A DNA stretch of 64,000 nt from Trissonchulus latispiculum (lineage: Eukaryota; Nematoda; Enoplea; Enoplida; Ironidae): positions 1 through 64,000 of the forward strand of contig JASAND010011442.1 of the NCBI GenBank assembly GCA_030248195.1, in the 5' to 3' direction. Shown here one piece after another: positions 36,884 through 49,750 of this stretch. Made by a program: the position numbers and the translations under genes. How positions within the stretch are numbered: position 1 is the stretch's first letter; every line of letters starts with the position of its first letter. The notes under the pieces were generated by a model. It searched no databases and was not told the origin of the DNA. It saw nothing but the letters and a program-made list of their open reading frames with translations.

Positions 36884-38814
36884 ATTATGATTCGAATATG
36901 TTATGAAATAAGAAAGTCTCAAGAATGTGCCAACCCAATGCTTTGGCAAATTTCGGACATAACTTGTAGGGGTAGTAAAACCTTTCCAGACTTTACTCCC
37001 ATGTTAACGTAAGTTTTATGATGATTACAACGTTTTACGGTTGCTCCCAGAAAGCATTTTAGCTGTTGCTTTTTGATTTAGTAAATACTGCCACGAAGCG
37101 ACCACCAATATTGGTATCCACAAGTAGAAGTGGACAAAGGGGAAAAGGGGACTCTTAGGTTTTGGAAGAATTACAAGAACGATAGTATTTGTTTCCACAA
37201 GATTCAGTGAATATAGACCTTCCAGACGGTTCGGTCAAGCCTGATTTCCCGTTCGAAGTCACCGTACGCATAACGCATTGTACAGTAGAAATAGCTGAAG
37301 CAGAAATAACTTCAAATCGCGTCATAATTGCCTACAAGCTCAGTTTAAAATCTGCTAATGAATGTCTGGCTAAAAGTGTAGAAGCTGTGTAGAAGCTTTT
37401 TGGAAAGACAGACTTAATACGTGCGATTTCAGGAGACAATTTCCCTAATAGACTTTTTCCTGTTTCAGTTCTAGCAAATTTTGCCACTCAGAGACAACTG
37501 TTTGTAGCTGAAAAGGTTATACAGTTCTTGCTAGCTTCGCAGATTCTATAAAGTAGTCTAGCATAATTGCATCAAATGGCTGTCGTGGGGCATGTCTTAG
37601 GGAAAAGTCTGACTTGGAAAACAAGATTTCTTAACACTAATTCATTTGGATTTATTTTGGCATTTCTATCACATGAAACACGGGCATGAAAGATCAATTC
37701 ACCATAAGATTAATTTAGAATGTAGAATTTGTTGTTAGATAATTTTGGTATGGCAGTACCCAGGAAATGCTACCTGATGCTTCAGCTGAGTCCGTATTTA
37801 AGTTAAAAGAAAAATATTTGAAAAAGGATATTTGGCACTTTTACTTTGTTTTTCTGTACTTGCAGCAAAAACCTAAGTTAATGGAAATTAAATTTTCTGA
37901 CCATCTCCAATCGCACTTGTTTTTACATATGTTATTGTTCAGTTGGCACATATTAACGAATTTATAAAATTTAACTCGGATCTCTAACGCTTCCTGCGAC
38001 ATGCAGACAAACATGTCAATTCTGCTCCGAAAAAACTCGAAACTCTTGTAAGATGTCTGGTAACAGTTGGTATCGTTTTAAACCTAGAGACATACATGCA
38101 TACCTGAACGGAAAGCTAAATTGCACGTTAAGCAGATTTGGGAAAGCAGATTTGGGTTTCCTTTGTGGTCTTGCGAGTTCTGTTAAGCGGTCCTTTTGAA
38201 TGGTTTCTGACGAACGTAGCAAAAACAACGTTTTTTGCCGTTTGAGCAATAAAATAGTGATTTTAAGTTCAAACTTCTGGCAAGGCCGGAAATGTTTTGA
38301 AAATTTTAGTCGTAAAACCTACTTTTTGAGCAATGTTGTTACAGTTGGGGCCCCTCGTGAGTTCCCCCCTCCCCTTTGTCCACATGTGCACATATACTAT
38401 GTCACAGCGGAAATAGGAGTTTTTAATTAGGCCACTCAAAAAATATGATTGTTGAAGTTAGCACCTGGAAAAATTGCTAAATTGTGTTGATTTAGGTGAC
38501 CAAGAATTATTATAAACCGTTCGACTGCATCTTATAAAAGCTAGAGGTCCTAACTAAATTCTAATTCCACAGTGACACTATATATGTTACGGCAGATGAG
38601 TAAATTTACTTTTGAAAGTATCCAGACAGATAGGTAAATTATGCATGTGGGCAGACAGACAAAAAGATTTTTTTACAGTTATCGCATTCTGTCCGGATAG
38701 ATGCCTAAATTATCTATGTCACTAGAGCAGGATTGGATACATGCGTAATTTTTTAAACCATGAACTAATAGTGCAAAGTATTTGTGTTTATACCTGTTTT
38801 TTAACTTTAGTATA
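36884..38814. other. Intergenic, nothing recognisable
   Basis: No gene, repeat relationship or RNA gene could be supported. A 67-codon frame at 37189-37392 has balanced composition but no recognisable motif. Confidence 0.5.
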
Positions 38815-38927
38815 TACTAGTTTTCCTGCTACGCCTCGGCGCAGCAGGTCTCTTATGTTTGCTCAGCCTCGAGCCTTCACACGCATTTTGCTTGATAAGA
38901 TACTCTTCACGGTAAATGCGTGTAAAC

Positions 38928-40845
38928 TGTGATATGCTTTTCACAAAGAACCCAAAGATCCGTTTTATCTATCACCTTATCATATAAAAACACTGACTAA
39001 TCAGGCTAATCAGAGGTTCTAGCCTAAGTTCATATATAGAATTATATAGCTTTTAAAGTCACAGTTTGAAACTCATTTAAAGCTTTAGTTTTCAATGTTT
39101 CTGTGGAGATTCCACACTTTCCCTTCTTTCTATTGTTCTGGCTCAGTCAAAGTTTCTTCCTCTTTCATAGGTCCTAGTAACAGGATTGTATAGGGATGGT
39201 GGATGTCTGGTGCGACGTGGATAGCGGGCAGGCTCAGGTGCAGGATGCTATGGCGGCATCTCCGGCAATATTGACAGCTTGATTATTCTGACGGCGTTCC
39301 GGATGTTCTTGTCTTTCTTGCGGTTGAACATCCTCGGGAGAGAACGACCAATGCAGGTTTGGATCGCTCTCTGGTCGTCTATGCATGGCACTGCACCTGC
39401 GAAGCTTTCGTGTGTTCCAAATAGAACCATCTTCCAATTCAAAGGTATAGGATTGTTCCAATGCAAACACTCGTTTTGGATTGCTGTATTGTAGCTCTCC
39501 TTTAGGAACTTGAGGCAACTTTATGCGAACGTAGTCTCCAACTTTAATCTTGGTGGCTTCTGGACTTACACGCGTTTCTTTCTTTTGATATGAAGCGTTG
39601 TAGACTGTGGAATTCGACTTTGTCCGCATTCTCCATGCCAACATGAGTTCTGCAGGTGATTTGCCCGATGCTGTCGGTGTTGAACGAATTGTGGTTAACG
39701 TTTGCCGCAAAGATTGGTCCCAAGACAAATTTTGCAACATTAGGGCTTGGATTCTTTCTTTCAACACTTTATTCACTCTCTCCACTTTTCCGTTTGCCTG
39801 AGGGTTGTAAACGGCTGTGAAGTGGTGCTGACTGTTTCTTTCTTGTAGAAACGTCTTCATTTGAAGGCTTCTGAATTGTGGACCGTTGTCTTACACTAAA
39901 TGCTGTGGGAGTCCAAATCTTGAAAAGATAGCATTCAGAAAGTTGACTACCACTTCTGCAGTGATTCTTCCGCTGGTAGACGCTTCAACCCATCCTGAGA
40001 AATAGTCGCATAGGACTATCACAAAAGACTGGTGTCTTGGAGCTGTGTGGAATTATATCGATTCCTAGTCTATACCAGGGACCGGGTGGTTCGGAAAACT
40101 TTTGAATCCGCGTTGTAATCGGCTTGTTGGACTTGTCTGCAGTTTGACATATCCAGAAGTTCTTGATGTAGTGCTCAACTTGTTTGTCCATCTGTGGCCA
40201 CCAGTAGTCCTGTCGCAGTAGCTGTGTGGTCTTGGTTATACCAGGATGACTTTCGTGTGCTAAGGTCAACAGTATTTGCTGCAGGTTTACTGGGACAATG
40301 ATTCTGTTTTCACCTCTTTTCAGCAAATCGTTGTCTAGGTATAAATCATCCTTGATGTGAAAATACGGCAGAATATCGGCAGGTATGCGGTTCTTCGCCG
40401 GCCATATAGACGTCGTGTAGGTTCGGACTTGTTAATGAGCTTCAGATTTCAGTTCTTTCAGTCTGGCGTATCTTTCAATGGACCATACACACGCTAAGGC
40501 TTCTTTCTCACTTGTGGAGTACTTCTTTTCGCTTTCAGACAAAGTCTTTGAGGCGTATGCGATAACTTTTCTTTGCCGTTTTGGATCTGGGAAAGTATGC
40601 CTCCCAAACCGACTGAAGATGCATCTGTTGTTACGATAGTTTCACATCCTGGTCGAAAATAGCCAAGGACTGGAGGTTGCAACACTGCTTTCTTCAGCTG
40701 ATCAAATGCTTCTTGTTCTGATTTACCCCACTGAAACTCTGTATCGTCGTGGGTTAGTTGTCTGAGAGGTGCGCAAATTGTTGCAAAGTTTTAGTAAAGC
40801 TAAAGCTAAAGCTTTAGTTTTCAATGTTTCTGTGGAGATTCCACA
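38928..40845 (-). mobile_element. Ty3/gypsy LTR retrotransposon, 5'-deleted
   Basis: A complete 189-bp LTR occupies 38928-39116 (ends TG...CA in either reading) and the last 40 bp of a second LTR occupy about 40806-40845. The 5-bp target duplication TAAAC lies at 38923-38927 and 40846-40850. A purine tract (AGAAAGAAGGGAAAG on the minus strand) abuts the intact LTR as the polypurine tract. From the partial LTR the element passes straight into reverse transcriptase connection sequence, so most of one LTR, Gag, protease and the RT core are deleted. Confidence 0.8.
39234..40800 (-). pseudogene. Ty3/gypsy Pol remnant: RNase H, integrase
   Basis: Broken minus-strand frames give, in order: a connection segment with THDDTEFQWGKSEQEAFDQL, an RNase H start with TTDASSVGLGGILSQ, an integrase zinc region HESHPGITKTTQLLRQDYWW followed by a C-x2-C-like ICQTAD (first Cys replaced), part of the integrase core (YRLGIDI), and its C-terminal half (YNPQANGKVERVNKVLKERI). 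It ends in a tail with VGDYVRIKL. Several stops and frame changes separate these parts. It is inactive. Confidence 0.8.
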
Positions 40846-41350
40846 TAAACAATGGTCAAAGATAGAGTTAGCATGATTTGTCTGTGGAAACTTATCTGTC
40901 ATTCCAAAGAATTACCGTTTCTAATTCATGTAGATATTACACATATATGTATGCCCATGTATTGGTGGCAATTCCAAAGTCGGAAACATCTATGCATTCT
41001 GTATTCTAATTGATGACTCATCGTTAAAGTTAAACTTGCATCACTGACAGCTCAGCAAAAATTTATCAAATGCATGAAACTTATGGGAACGTAAAATGCT
41101 AATATGTAATGCTGAATTGTTTAAACTTTACTTCTTAAAAGCAAAGTTTTCATTCTTTATTATGTATTATGTTTTGCACGTATGTTTTTTGTAATGAGCA
41201 AGTAAAAACTCCGTTGTAAAATCTTTACAGCAGGTTTACAATTGCTGAAAATGTCCGTCAGCGTACACTTAACCTTTTGCATAAAATATTGCTTGTTAAC
41301 TTTATTTCTTATAATAATGTAAAAATATAGGTTATGTATCCATGGGCTAA

Positions 41351-41391
41351 ACCTAAGTACAGCCTAAGCACAGCCTAAGTACAGCCTAAGT
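41351..41391 (+). repeat. 11-bp tandem repeat
   Basis: AAGTACAGCCT is repeated about three and a half times with one base change. Confidence 0.8.
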
Positions 41392-43080
41392 ACTCTGAAC
41401 TAGTGAACAATATTTTATGAATAATCAACCTAAAATAAGTGATGCTTAATTTCGTGGCTTACCATGAGTCATAGATGCGAACTAGTTCAAGATTGCTGAA
41501 CGGAATCAGTTGGGGTGTTGGTCAAGTAGTGGGTAGGTCGTTTGGTGCGAGGTCAGCCAGTCCTGCCATTTTGTGTCTGTCCAATTCTGGTTGGGTATTT
41601 TGTAGTTTGATTCAAGTTTATGTCTGGATATTGCTTGGCTTATTTTGGTATCCGAATAGATAATACTGTTAGTTTAGGAATTCTGATATTTACGAGCATG
41701 CCCTATTTTAACCTAACAGCAACCAACTACATAACAGAGCTTTATTGACGTCTGGACATCGCACACCTACGACGAGAACTGCAATAGTACGGTCTGTCGA
41801 ATTGTGAATCTAGCACCAGGGTTTCACACCCGGCAACAGCTTATTCATAGTTATAAAAATTGTTATTATACAGCGGTATAGCGGTAATATTAATAGCGGA
41901 AGTTCTATTGAGGGGTATAACAGTTCAAATGTGTAAACAATTAGTTGTTATTTTTGTTTAAATCAAAAAAAACTGGAAACTGCTTAGAAAAAGCACACCG
42001 TTTTCATCTCTATCGTGTGCCAGTCGAGCAGGGTAAGCCATTGTTTTTCCTCCACATTGCCGTCGATGTTTTCCCCTGTGGCTATTGTTGTTTTATAAGC
42101 TTATGTTTTATAATTTTTTAAATATCATTATTTGTTCTTACTAATTTTATGCAACATTTACTTTATATAGTTATACGTTAGCTTAGAAACTAGATATTAG
42201 GTACCATTTAACACAAAAGGTGACAGTATCTTCATAAATTCTATCAAATAGTAGAAATTTATCCAACTAGAAATTTTAGAACTGTGCATAAACTATTGTA
42301 AAAATAAAGGTAAAATAGTACTAAAGTTAAAAAAACATCTGCAAACACAAACATTTTGCACAATTAGATCATAGTGTAAATATTCACGCATCTGTCCCTC
42401 CCTACTCTGGACACACAGGTAATTTACTCATCCCTCCGATTTTCCCATGGAACCACAACCTGCGGTTTTGCCTCCTCAGAACACTTTCAGAAGTGTCCAG
42501 TTTGCTTATCTGCCCATAAAATCTATATAGGAATTTTTCCAGTGTCTGCATATTTGGTACAGAAACTAAATGTTTTGTGCAGAATTGTGAAAATTGTGTT
42601 TCTTTCGAAGGTTAGGTATTTCACGACCAAGCTAGTTTCTGCATATTTTGCAGCATGAATTATGTTGGCAGTTTTGTAGATATCTGTCAGTTGAAAGCTC
42701 TCAATGAAGGGATGAACTCATTCCCAAAGAATTCTTTATTTCATCACATGGTTTAACTGTATAGGGAAGGCGTAGAGCTTTTAGAGAAGCTCAAAGCACA
42801 CTTAGAAAATCCAAGATAAGACTTTATATAAGATCATTATTCAAGATAAGCCTCTCTCAAACTGTTACAAAGAAATTACTGATATTCAAAACAAATCAAT
42901 GCTATGGCTTGTCAGAAAATAATCACGACTACTCAATATTGCTGGAGGTTTGCTGGTTCGACCAACGCGCTCGGCCAACGCGTTGCCCGATGGTAGAAAG
43001 TGTACCGAGCAATTGGCTCCAACTCTATCTAATTACACTAGAAGAAGCCAGCAAATTTTAGGAGTCTTAGGAGGTTTGCA
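41392..43080. other. Intergenic, nothing recognisable
   Basis: AT-rich sequence without gene structure or repeat relationship that I could identify. Confidence 0.5.
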
Positions 43081-43235
43081 GGGAAAATCCCCCTCTGAGC
43101 CTGAAAATTGCACGTCGGCCGCCTGTTGGCCGGTCATTGGCCGTTGGCTAGATAGTTGGCTGTTGGCTGGCCAGCGACCACAGTCCTGCTAACCAATTGG
43201 TTTGACCAAAAAAATCTGCCCAACGCCCAACACTA
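43080..43235. mobile_element. Terminal remnant of an hAT-3-type element
   Basis: A cluster of GGCCGTTGGC and GTTGGCTGGCC units is followed by the tip CCCAACGCCCAACACTA ending at 43235, the same terminus as the hAT-3 element at 19333. No opposite end was found upstream, so it is truncated. Confidence 0.55.
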
Positions 43236-45958
43236 ATGACTGAACCTTAATACTGTATACAACACACAAGACTATTTAGCGTGTTTAGCTATGTTTAACT
43301 ATTTAGAACTATGTTTAACAGGTCTTCCTATCACGGTGTATTTTTGTCGACTGAGGGTGCCATAGTAAAAAATTAAATTAAAATAAAATAAAAATAAGTA
43401 AAATCATTTTACTATTGGGTGTGAGCCGATTTATATTGAATTGATTAGTTTGAGTTTCAGCTAACGACATTTTACATCCGCGGACGCAATAACTAAAATT
43501 TTGCTGCAACATTTTGTAATGTTTACCCCTTAGCAAACTAGTTCTTGGTGCGACACAACTTTGAAACAGCGAAGATGCAAATTAGACGGCCGAGAGGCCA
43601 AGCAGTTGATGGAAAAGTTTTACTGAAATAACAGCTGATAGTTTTAATATACTGCTGGTTTAACTGGATTGGAATCGCTGGAACAACAATGGCGGAGCCA
43701 ACATCTTTGCAGCTGATGCAAGTTTTCATTGTTCTCCGAGAGCATCTGTAGATAGTCAACTTGTGACCATTGAACTTTCCCCCGAAGCCTAAAATTAGTG
43801 TTAGTGTTTACCACAAAGTGCTAGCAAACTATAAGCTACATTATACCTAAATGTAACCGTTTCATGCTACACCGTAGAAATTGAACCATCAACATTGAGG
43901 AAGATTGTGAAAAGACACGAGTCTGATCTGACACTGACTTCTCAGATGCTAGTCCCACGAAAATCTTTGTGATTCTACTACAGACACACACGTCTTGGGA
44001 ATACGTAACCTAAATTTTAGCAGAAAACTGACATTTTATTTAATTTTTACATTTGACATCTACTTTACAGTACAAGCAATAGAAATCATTCTACTAATGA
44101 TGAATCTGTCTTTAGTTTATTATTGTCTCCTGAGCCCGGGACCCGCACATCTGAAAAATGCACTCTTAGAAATGATAAGGAACACCACTAAGAAAGCGAT
44201 TATTAGTCCATAGTATAACAGTTTTATTTAAACTACAAAGGTTGAGCGTGAGTTTCAGATATTGCCGGTTGAAAGCGTCTAGCTGGCGTCGGCCAATCAC
44301 TATTTGATAACTGTATGATTTGTATTTGCTTTACACTTCATTGTGGGCTCTGCATGAACTTCATTCTAACTGGGAAGATTTCAGCTCTCGCCTGTGAAAC
44401 TCGTGTTTGCACTGGCCTATTACAGCGAAAAAACGACTCCGAACGATGGTAAGTTCAGGCATCTCAGCTCCTAGCATGCTTTGGGTTCACACATTTTTAG
44501 CTCCTCTGGAAAGTTATTCAGAAGACCATCACAACTAGCTAAATTATTAATTGCAGCGACAACGATTCTAAGACAACGTATCATTCTTGTCATTTAAACT
44601 TTTCTATCATTTTTAGTACATACTTTATATGCTTGTTGCTTATATCTACTTTTGTTGACTGTTTCTATCTCTTCGCTGGAGTTCAGTTCAGTTTTTATTC
44701 ATTATTTGCTATAGCTGTTTATTATAAACTGAGAGTACATAACAACTAAGAGTTTATCACTTAGCAAGGAAAAACTGTGCTCGCTGAAGGCTGAGCCCCC
44801 ATGAATCAGACCGGATTAACAGCCCCGCAAATTATTACCTGGTCGCTACGGTTGTGTGCGCACTATTTCTATGCTTGTCTGTTAAAGCTCGAAACACAGT
44901 CATAGTATTGGAATTTCCTTGAAGTGGTGGTTAATTTGCGGTCAGCCGTTAGCAAGTAGAGTATAGTTTTTGTCTGATAACTAAGAGCATGCCTAGTGGC
45001 ATAGTTTGGGCATAGCATAACTGTTTGGGGTTTTGGGAGTTTTTGGGATTCGATTCCGTACTATAAAATTAAATAGGAAATGCTGTATGTGGCACCAGTC
45101 TAGTTGAAACAGATTGTGTGGATGAGGTCGGGTGGGTGGAAACAGCAAAAGCTAGGTAGCCGGTCAGTCAGTCCAGGCCGGCCAGGTGGTAAGCCAAAGG
45201 CCAAACCGTACGGTAAGATGTTTTACTTCAGAATGTACACTGCATTTCCACATACTGTTTATTTGTATCGACCTGCGTATGCGGCCATTGGATCGTTATC
45301 GGCCTTTCCCGCCAACCGGTGGCGTCTTTTGTTACTTCATGCTAAATGCGTTAATTTTTCACAGAAGAGCCTTAATATGTTCACATTTTAATTGCAATGG
45401 GTAGTGGTAATGCGGTAATGTTTGCATAAAATAATGCAATTGTCATGCAAATTATAGCTGCTAGTCAACGCAAGAGCTTAGCTTAGGAATACCAATACAG
45501 CTAAACGCAACAAATGCTACAGCCATAACTGAGAGAACTGGTTGTGAGCAAGTAGGGTGGAAAATAGGTTAAGAATGTAGAATAAGTAGGTTAAGAATGT
45601 GCAAAACTAGAATATACTGGTCTAACTAGGGCTGAGCAATAGACAACGTAACAGAAACCGTGATGTAACACAGACTGTAATGGTGCCTCTGATGACTCCT
45701 GTGCCTCTGTTCCAGAACGACCCTTTTATACTACTGCCATTTTCGATCCAAAATTTGTCTAAAGACAGAATTTATCGGCTTTCATATGTTGCCTTCATAA
45801 ACTTGGATTGTAAAGCCCACCAGACAGATCTATTTTGTATACTATTTACAGTATACAGTAAGAATGCTGCAAGTGTTTATTGAAAAAATAACTACTACTC
45901 AAACAAGTTCGTTGCTGTAAACAGTAGTAAGAATTCGCGACTGTTTGCTTCGATTGCA
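43236..45958. other. Intergenic with an unplaced GC-richer stretch
   Basis: No complete gene. Positions about 45126-45350 are GC-richer than their surroundings and contain GTAAG and TTCAG splice-like signals, so a small exon is possible but not supported by any domain. A relic of the TCAAGAGTAC MITE tip (GAGAGTACATAACAACTAAG) lies near 44731. Confidence 0.35.
45876..45881 (-). terminator. Poly(A) signal of secreted peptide gene C
   Basis: AATAAA on the minus strand about 80 bp after the stop. Confidence 0.5.
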
Positions 45959-46132
45959 TCATTTAGCCAGGATCACGCCACCATACGGGGCAAATGCCTT
46001 CTCCAACTCCGCGTCGCTCATTTGCATAATCTTGGCGTGGAGGAATCGATAATGTGGAGGCAAAATCTCTCTACCGTAAGCCAGGCTCAGAAAGCACAGA
46101 AGCAGCAGCACAAGTATTGGCTTAAATGCCAT
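45959..46132 (-). CDS. Small secreted peptide, family copy C (57 aa)
   Basis: The ATG at 46132-46130 aligns with the starts of the other copies; an in-frame ATG 51 bp upstream would only extend into promoter sequence. Signal peptide MAFKPILVLLLLCFLSLAYG, then a 37-residue mature peptide beginning REILPPHYRF, with QMSDAELEKAFAPYGG and the most divergent end, VILAK. No cysteine in the mature part. Function unknown; predicted secreted. The upstream region shares the TGACGCAA box and paired TAATTA sites, but I see no clear TATA box. It lies 17 kb from copy B and 3.8 kb from copy D, same strand. Confidence 0.85.
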   Translation of the reverse strand: MAFKPILVLLLLCFLSLAYGREILPPHYRFLHAKIMQMSDAELEKAFAPYGGVILAK

Positions 46133-46201
46133 AGCAAATGAAAATAACAACTTGTTCTGTACAAAACTGTTTTGATACTTCAAGTTCTACACACAGGAAA
46201 A

Positions 46202-46335
46202 TTGCGTCAAATCAATCTCAGCGTGGTATGCTGCCTGATTGACAAGACTTATGCAACTAGAGCTCTAATTAACAGAAACTAATTAGGTTTCAAGACTTCT
46301 GAAGACATGTGTAAAAATCAAGCCAATCATTGGCG
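46202..46335 (-). promoter_or_regulatory. Upstream region of peptide gene C
   Basis: TTGACGCAA (complement of 46202-46210) and paired TAATTA cores at 46266-46271 and 46280-46285 (14 bp apart) match the layout of copies A and D. Further upstream a block related to CTTCTGAAGACAT also aligns between copies. Confidence 0.55.
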
Positions 46336-46827
46336 GTTTTTTTTTGCTGATTTACGTCATTTTAGAAATTTCTCTTAAGTTTGCACGTAGACCAAGCATC
46401 GTCCGAGCACGATGTAAGTCAGTACAAATGATAACGGCTTTTGATTGCTCCTTCTTCCTACTGCTGCCCCCCCCCTAGAAAATAAGCAGCCCTTTTGTTG
46501 ATATATCTTGCAAAGAAAACCATAGGGATATTTCAAAAAATTCTCCTATTAGTCGGCAGTCAGGAGTGGACTTAGAAGAATATTTTGGAGAGTCTAAGGA
46601 GCTTTTTAGAAGAACTCTCCTAAATTTAAATACATTGACATTCTCCTAACTCAGAAGAAAGTTAAGAGCAGTGGCAAACACCTCTAGGACAGGAGAATGT
46701 AATGAAACGGCACCTAATTAGCTACCTAAGACCGCTTCTGGACCACGTCCAAGCTTTACCCTCAGTAACATATTTGCATATTCAGAAAATGGTAGATTTG
46801 GCAAAGCATTTCCTGATTTTGCATTAA

Positions 46828-47770
46828 GGTGGTGATTCCTTTTGGAGACATCAACTTTGAACCCTTATTACTCATTGATTCCTTGGAGTTGAGAAGCCAT
46901 TTCGAAATAGAGCCTAACATTTTCTCTTTCTAATGAATACAGTGAACCGAGCCTTAGTTCTCGGAAATTATTTTACTGCATATTCGAGGTAATTTGAATT
47001 TCTAGATTTTTGCAGGCTAAAGTAAATTTCGTCGTTAGGCGTCGGCCACATCATTCGATTCCACTATCAAAAAGCTGGGGACCCTTTTTAATTATTATGA
47101 AATCGCTCTTCGTTATAAAGAAATTAGCTAAAATGTATGCGCAACCTGGATTTTGCCTACTTTTCCCAACTTTGGCAAGCGACCACTTTAGCTAGAAAGC
47201 AACAATCGGGGCAAATAAAAAGGGCCCCTTGGTATTTTTGTGTAAAATACGTCTAGTAAGTGGCAACCCTCTAGCTTGCATAGTAGATGCTCCACAATCG
47301 CTGCTGGAAAGAAATTGGTACGGGATAGCATTTAGAAGATTACAATCCCACGATTAATTGGGCTCGACGAGACCTTCAAATTGACACCCTTAGTTTAATT
47401 TTACGGCATGTGTATTGTGTAGCTCAAGAAATGGCGGATTATTTGATTTCTGCGAAAATGCCAGGTTTTCGACGCCAAAATAAGAAAATCAGCTATATCT
47501 CACTATATAGAAGAGCTAGAAAGGAGCTTTAAAAAGGAAAACTGTAGAGCTCAACAAGATCTTTCGAATGGATATAATCATTGCTATACAGCTACTGTTT
47601 GTTTATCAAAAATTGGCAAAAACGGCCCTTATCGGAGACTCCGAAGTTTTGAAGCGGGATTGCGCGGAGGGTGTTAGAATGCTAAAAGAACTTATTTTGG
47701 AAAGTTTCATCAGATTTCATATTGATTTAAACCGTCAACCAATAATATGTGCCCAAAAGGAATCACCACC
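46828..47770. mobile_element. TTAA-flanked element with GGTGGTGATTCC tips (piggyBac-like)
   Basis: TTAA at 46824-46827 and 47771-47774 flanks the inverted tips GGTGGTGATTCCTTTTGG and CCAAAAGGAATCACCACC (18 bp, perfect). 943 bp, with no transposase. Similar TTAAGGTGGTG tips recur singly near 14211, 56304-56315 and 59614, so the family is represented by fragments elsewhere in the window. Confidence 0.75.
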
Positions 47771-47774
47771 TTAA

Positions 47775-48637
47775 AACAAAACAGTGAGTAAACGTCTAAA
47801 ACGTTGAACACAAGCATCTCCATTAAAACAGAGTGAAGTTGAGGGAAATAAAAAAGTCCAGGACTGTTAGGACTTTTTCGGCCACAATTTTTCAGATGCA
47901 GCTTCGGGGGGCCAGTACCATTTTTGTCGTTGCGTAAATTTTCAACTGTAGTTTCGGAAATTGGTAGGTACAGTCAGCTAACAATTTGCTACAGACCACA
48001 GATGTATGCAGTGCCCGCTGGTGACTGATCTCGCACATATGTACGTGCATCCACTACCCGTTTTTGATCCAGTTGTGAAGTTTGACTTTACGAGAATAAA
48101 TAGATCTGTGTTGTCTTCGTCACTATTAGATTAAGTTGGCTCGGAAAGCTGGTGGAAGTCCACAGAGATGGTATGATGTGAAAAGTTTTTCGTGGTTTGT
48201 TGTCCTGTTAGAGGCCGATTAATTAAGAGCTAACTAACTAACTACGGTGAAATAATTCACTTCGAAGATGCTGACGAACATTTGTTGAATCACATTAATT
48301 TGTTGGGGCTTTAACTGATTAGCCTCAAATCAGAAATCTGTCTGAGCTTTGATGTAGCCGACTTCCTGTGCCTGATGACGTCATTTATGGATTGCGTTTG
48401 AGCCAATAGTAGCTCAACTAGTGTGGGAAATGTTTTGCTATGCCGTGGACAGTCAAAAAGACTTTGGCGTTATTAGATAAAAAATTTGAGTGATGGGCGG
48501 ATTGTTACTAAGTTTAAGCTGAGATTAAGAGTCGGCCCTGTTGAATGAGAAGACAAGGGATTTGGTCGGTGTTTCCTTAGCTGTCTGCAAAGCAAGCATA
48601 GGAAAGATTGATAAGCCTGATATGGAAATTGAGCTGA
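47775..48637. other. Intergenic, nothing recognisable
   Basis: No gene or repeat relationship identified. Confidence 0.5.
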
Positions 48638-48712
48638 CGGCACTGTGGTGCAGTGATTAGCATGTCTGTCTCGAGATCAGAAGGGTCGTAGTGCGATCTC
48701 CGTCTCGGCCAA
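48638..48712 (+). mobile_element. tRNA-derived SINE head
   Basis: A box TGGTGCAGTGATTAGCA (48646-48662) and a degenerate B box TAGTGCGATCTCC (48689-48701) lie at tRNA spacing. The GC-richer stretch to about 49460 may be its body or another retroelement; its frames on both strands (48577-48986, 49035-49460) have no recognisable domain. Confidence 0.5.
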
Positions 48713-49740
48713 TTCTTTACTTTCAATGGTGAGTGAAAAGCTGAACCTCCCTCTTCCCTTCTCTCTTCTAGGTCCTGGTTTCGTGGGTACAAGGGTGCAT
48801 GAGCTACCTTCATGGGCTGTCTCTTCAGTTTCTTCTTGGTCCGCAAGCCCTGGTAGAAGCGCCCTAGGTGTTGGTTGTGTAACCTCAGACAATTGCCTAA
48901 CCCTTACTCTGAGACAATTTTTGCATACCCTAGCACCCAATATATGTATCACTGCTGGAGAGTTAGTTTTTTTAGCTTGGGTTTAGACACCGAGTAGGCA
49001 ATACTGTGTGGTGCTGCTCTCCGCGGTCTGTATGCTAAAGCGGACAAGAAGCGGAGAAACGAAGATCACGTATAGAAAACGTGAACCCCAAGCCAAGTCG
49101 GTGTACGGTCATTTCAGTCGCCTCCATGGCAATCTGCGATGTCTGCGCGCAACACACGCTGCTCCCCCGCATACCTGCAGCGACTAAGTTGGCGGAAAAC
49201 GATAAATACCCGCTCGGAAGGCGTGGATTAAAACAGAGGCGACAGAGAAGGGAGGGTAGGGAGTGCCCGAGCCCTACACAGAAAAGTGTGACAAGTGTAG
49301 CTCTGAAAAGTTTAAAACATGGCGTTAAATTTAGGTGCAGACATGTAGAACAGGCACAGGGAGATCTTTCAGTGCCCGCCCATGCCTTTACTTGACCTTG
49401 TTTAATCAGTGGATTAAAGAGGCCTTTTACTGACCTGGGTTTGTTTCTTGGAATATTCATAAGACGAAGTTATATACCTCACTAAGCCTAATTTACGAAA
49501 TCTCCGTACCGGGAGGAACTAATCAGCGTTAACTAATCAGACTACTCTTCACTAATTTTGGTATTAACTTTACACAATGTCACAGCATAGCCATGTTGGT
49601 CAAAAACACACAACCTGTAAGTTTTGCCGGCACAGCGAAGACAAAGTAGACGTTTATTGAAAACAAGCTGCATGTCAAACGGTTTCAACTAACAGAGAAT
49701 CCGTCCTTCAGTTAAAGTTTTCTTTTTCCACTTTTTTGGA
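48713..49740. other. GC-richer stretch of unknown nature and intergenic
   Basis: Mutually overlapping frames on both strands over 48726-49460 suggest composition rather than coding. No motif supports a gene. Confidence 0.35.
49653..49658 (-). terminator. Poly(A) signal of secreted peptide gene D
   Basis: AATAAA on the minus strand about 95 bp after the stop. Confidence 0.5.
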
Positions 49741-49750
49741 CGTGAATTCG

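Larger units (their letters stand above)
38815..41310 (+). repeat. Repeat family R1, copy 2 (split by a gypsy element)
   Basis: 38815-38927 and 40851-41310 together match R1 copy 1. The GCGCAGCAGG-tipped hairpin is at about 38827-38849, and TTTGCATAAAATATTGCTTG at about 41276. The Ty3/gypsy remnant sits between the two parts. Confidence 0.7.

Noticed and set aside
37189..37392. 67-codon frame with balanced composition
   Set aside because: No ATG start, no motif and no neighbouring exons; insufficient to call a gene.
39279..39801. Plus-strand frames 39279-39494 and 39607-39801
   Set aside because: Antisense shadows of the gypsy integrase remnant.
45104..45404. Possible small exon or gene with GRPGGKPKAKPYG and MRPLDRYRPFPPTGG in alternative frames
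   Set aside because: GC-richer with splice-like signals, but no domain, start or partner exon could be fixed.
48577..49460. Four overlapping frames of about 90-140 residues on both strands
   Set aside because: Mutually overlapping on both strands without motifs; probably retroelement-derived composition downstream of a SINE head.
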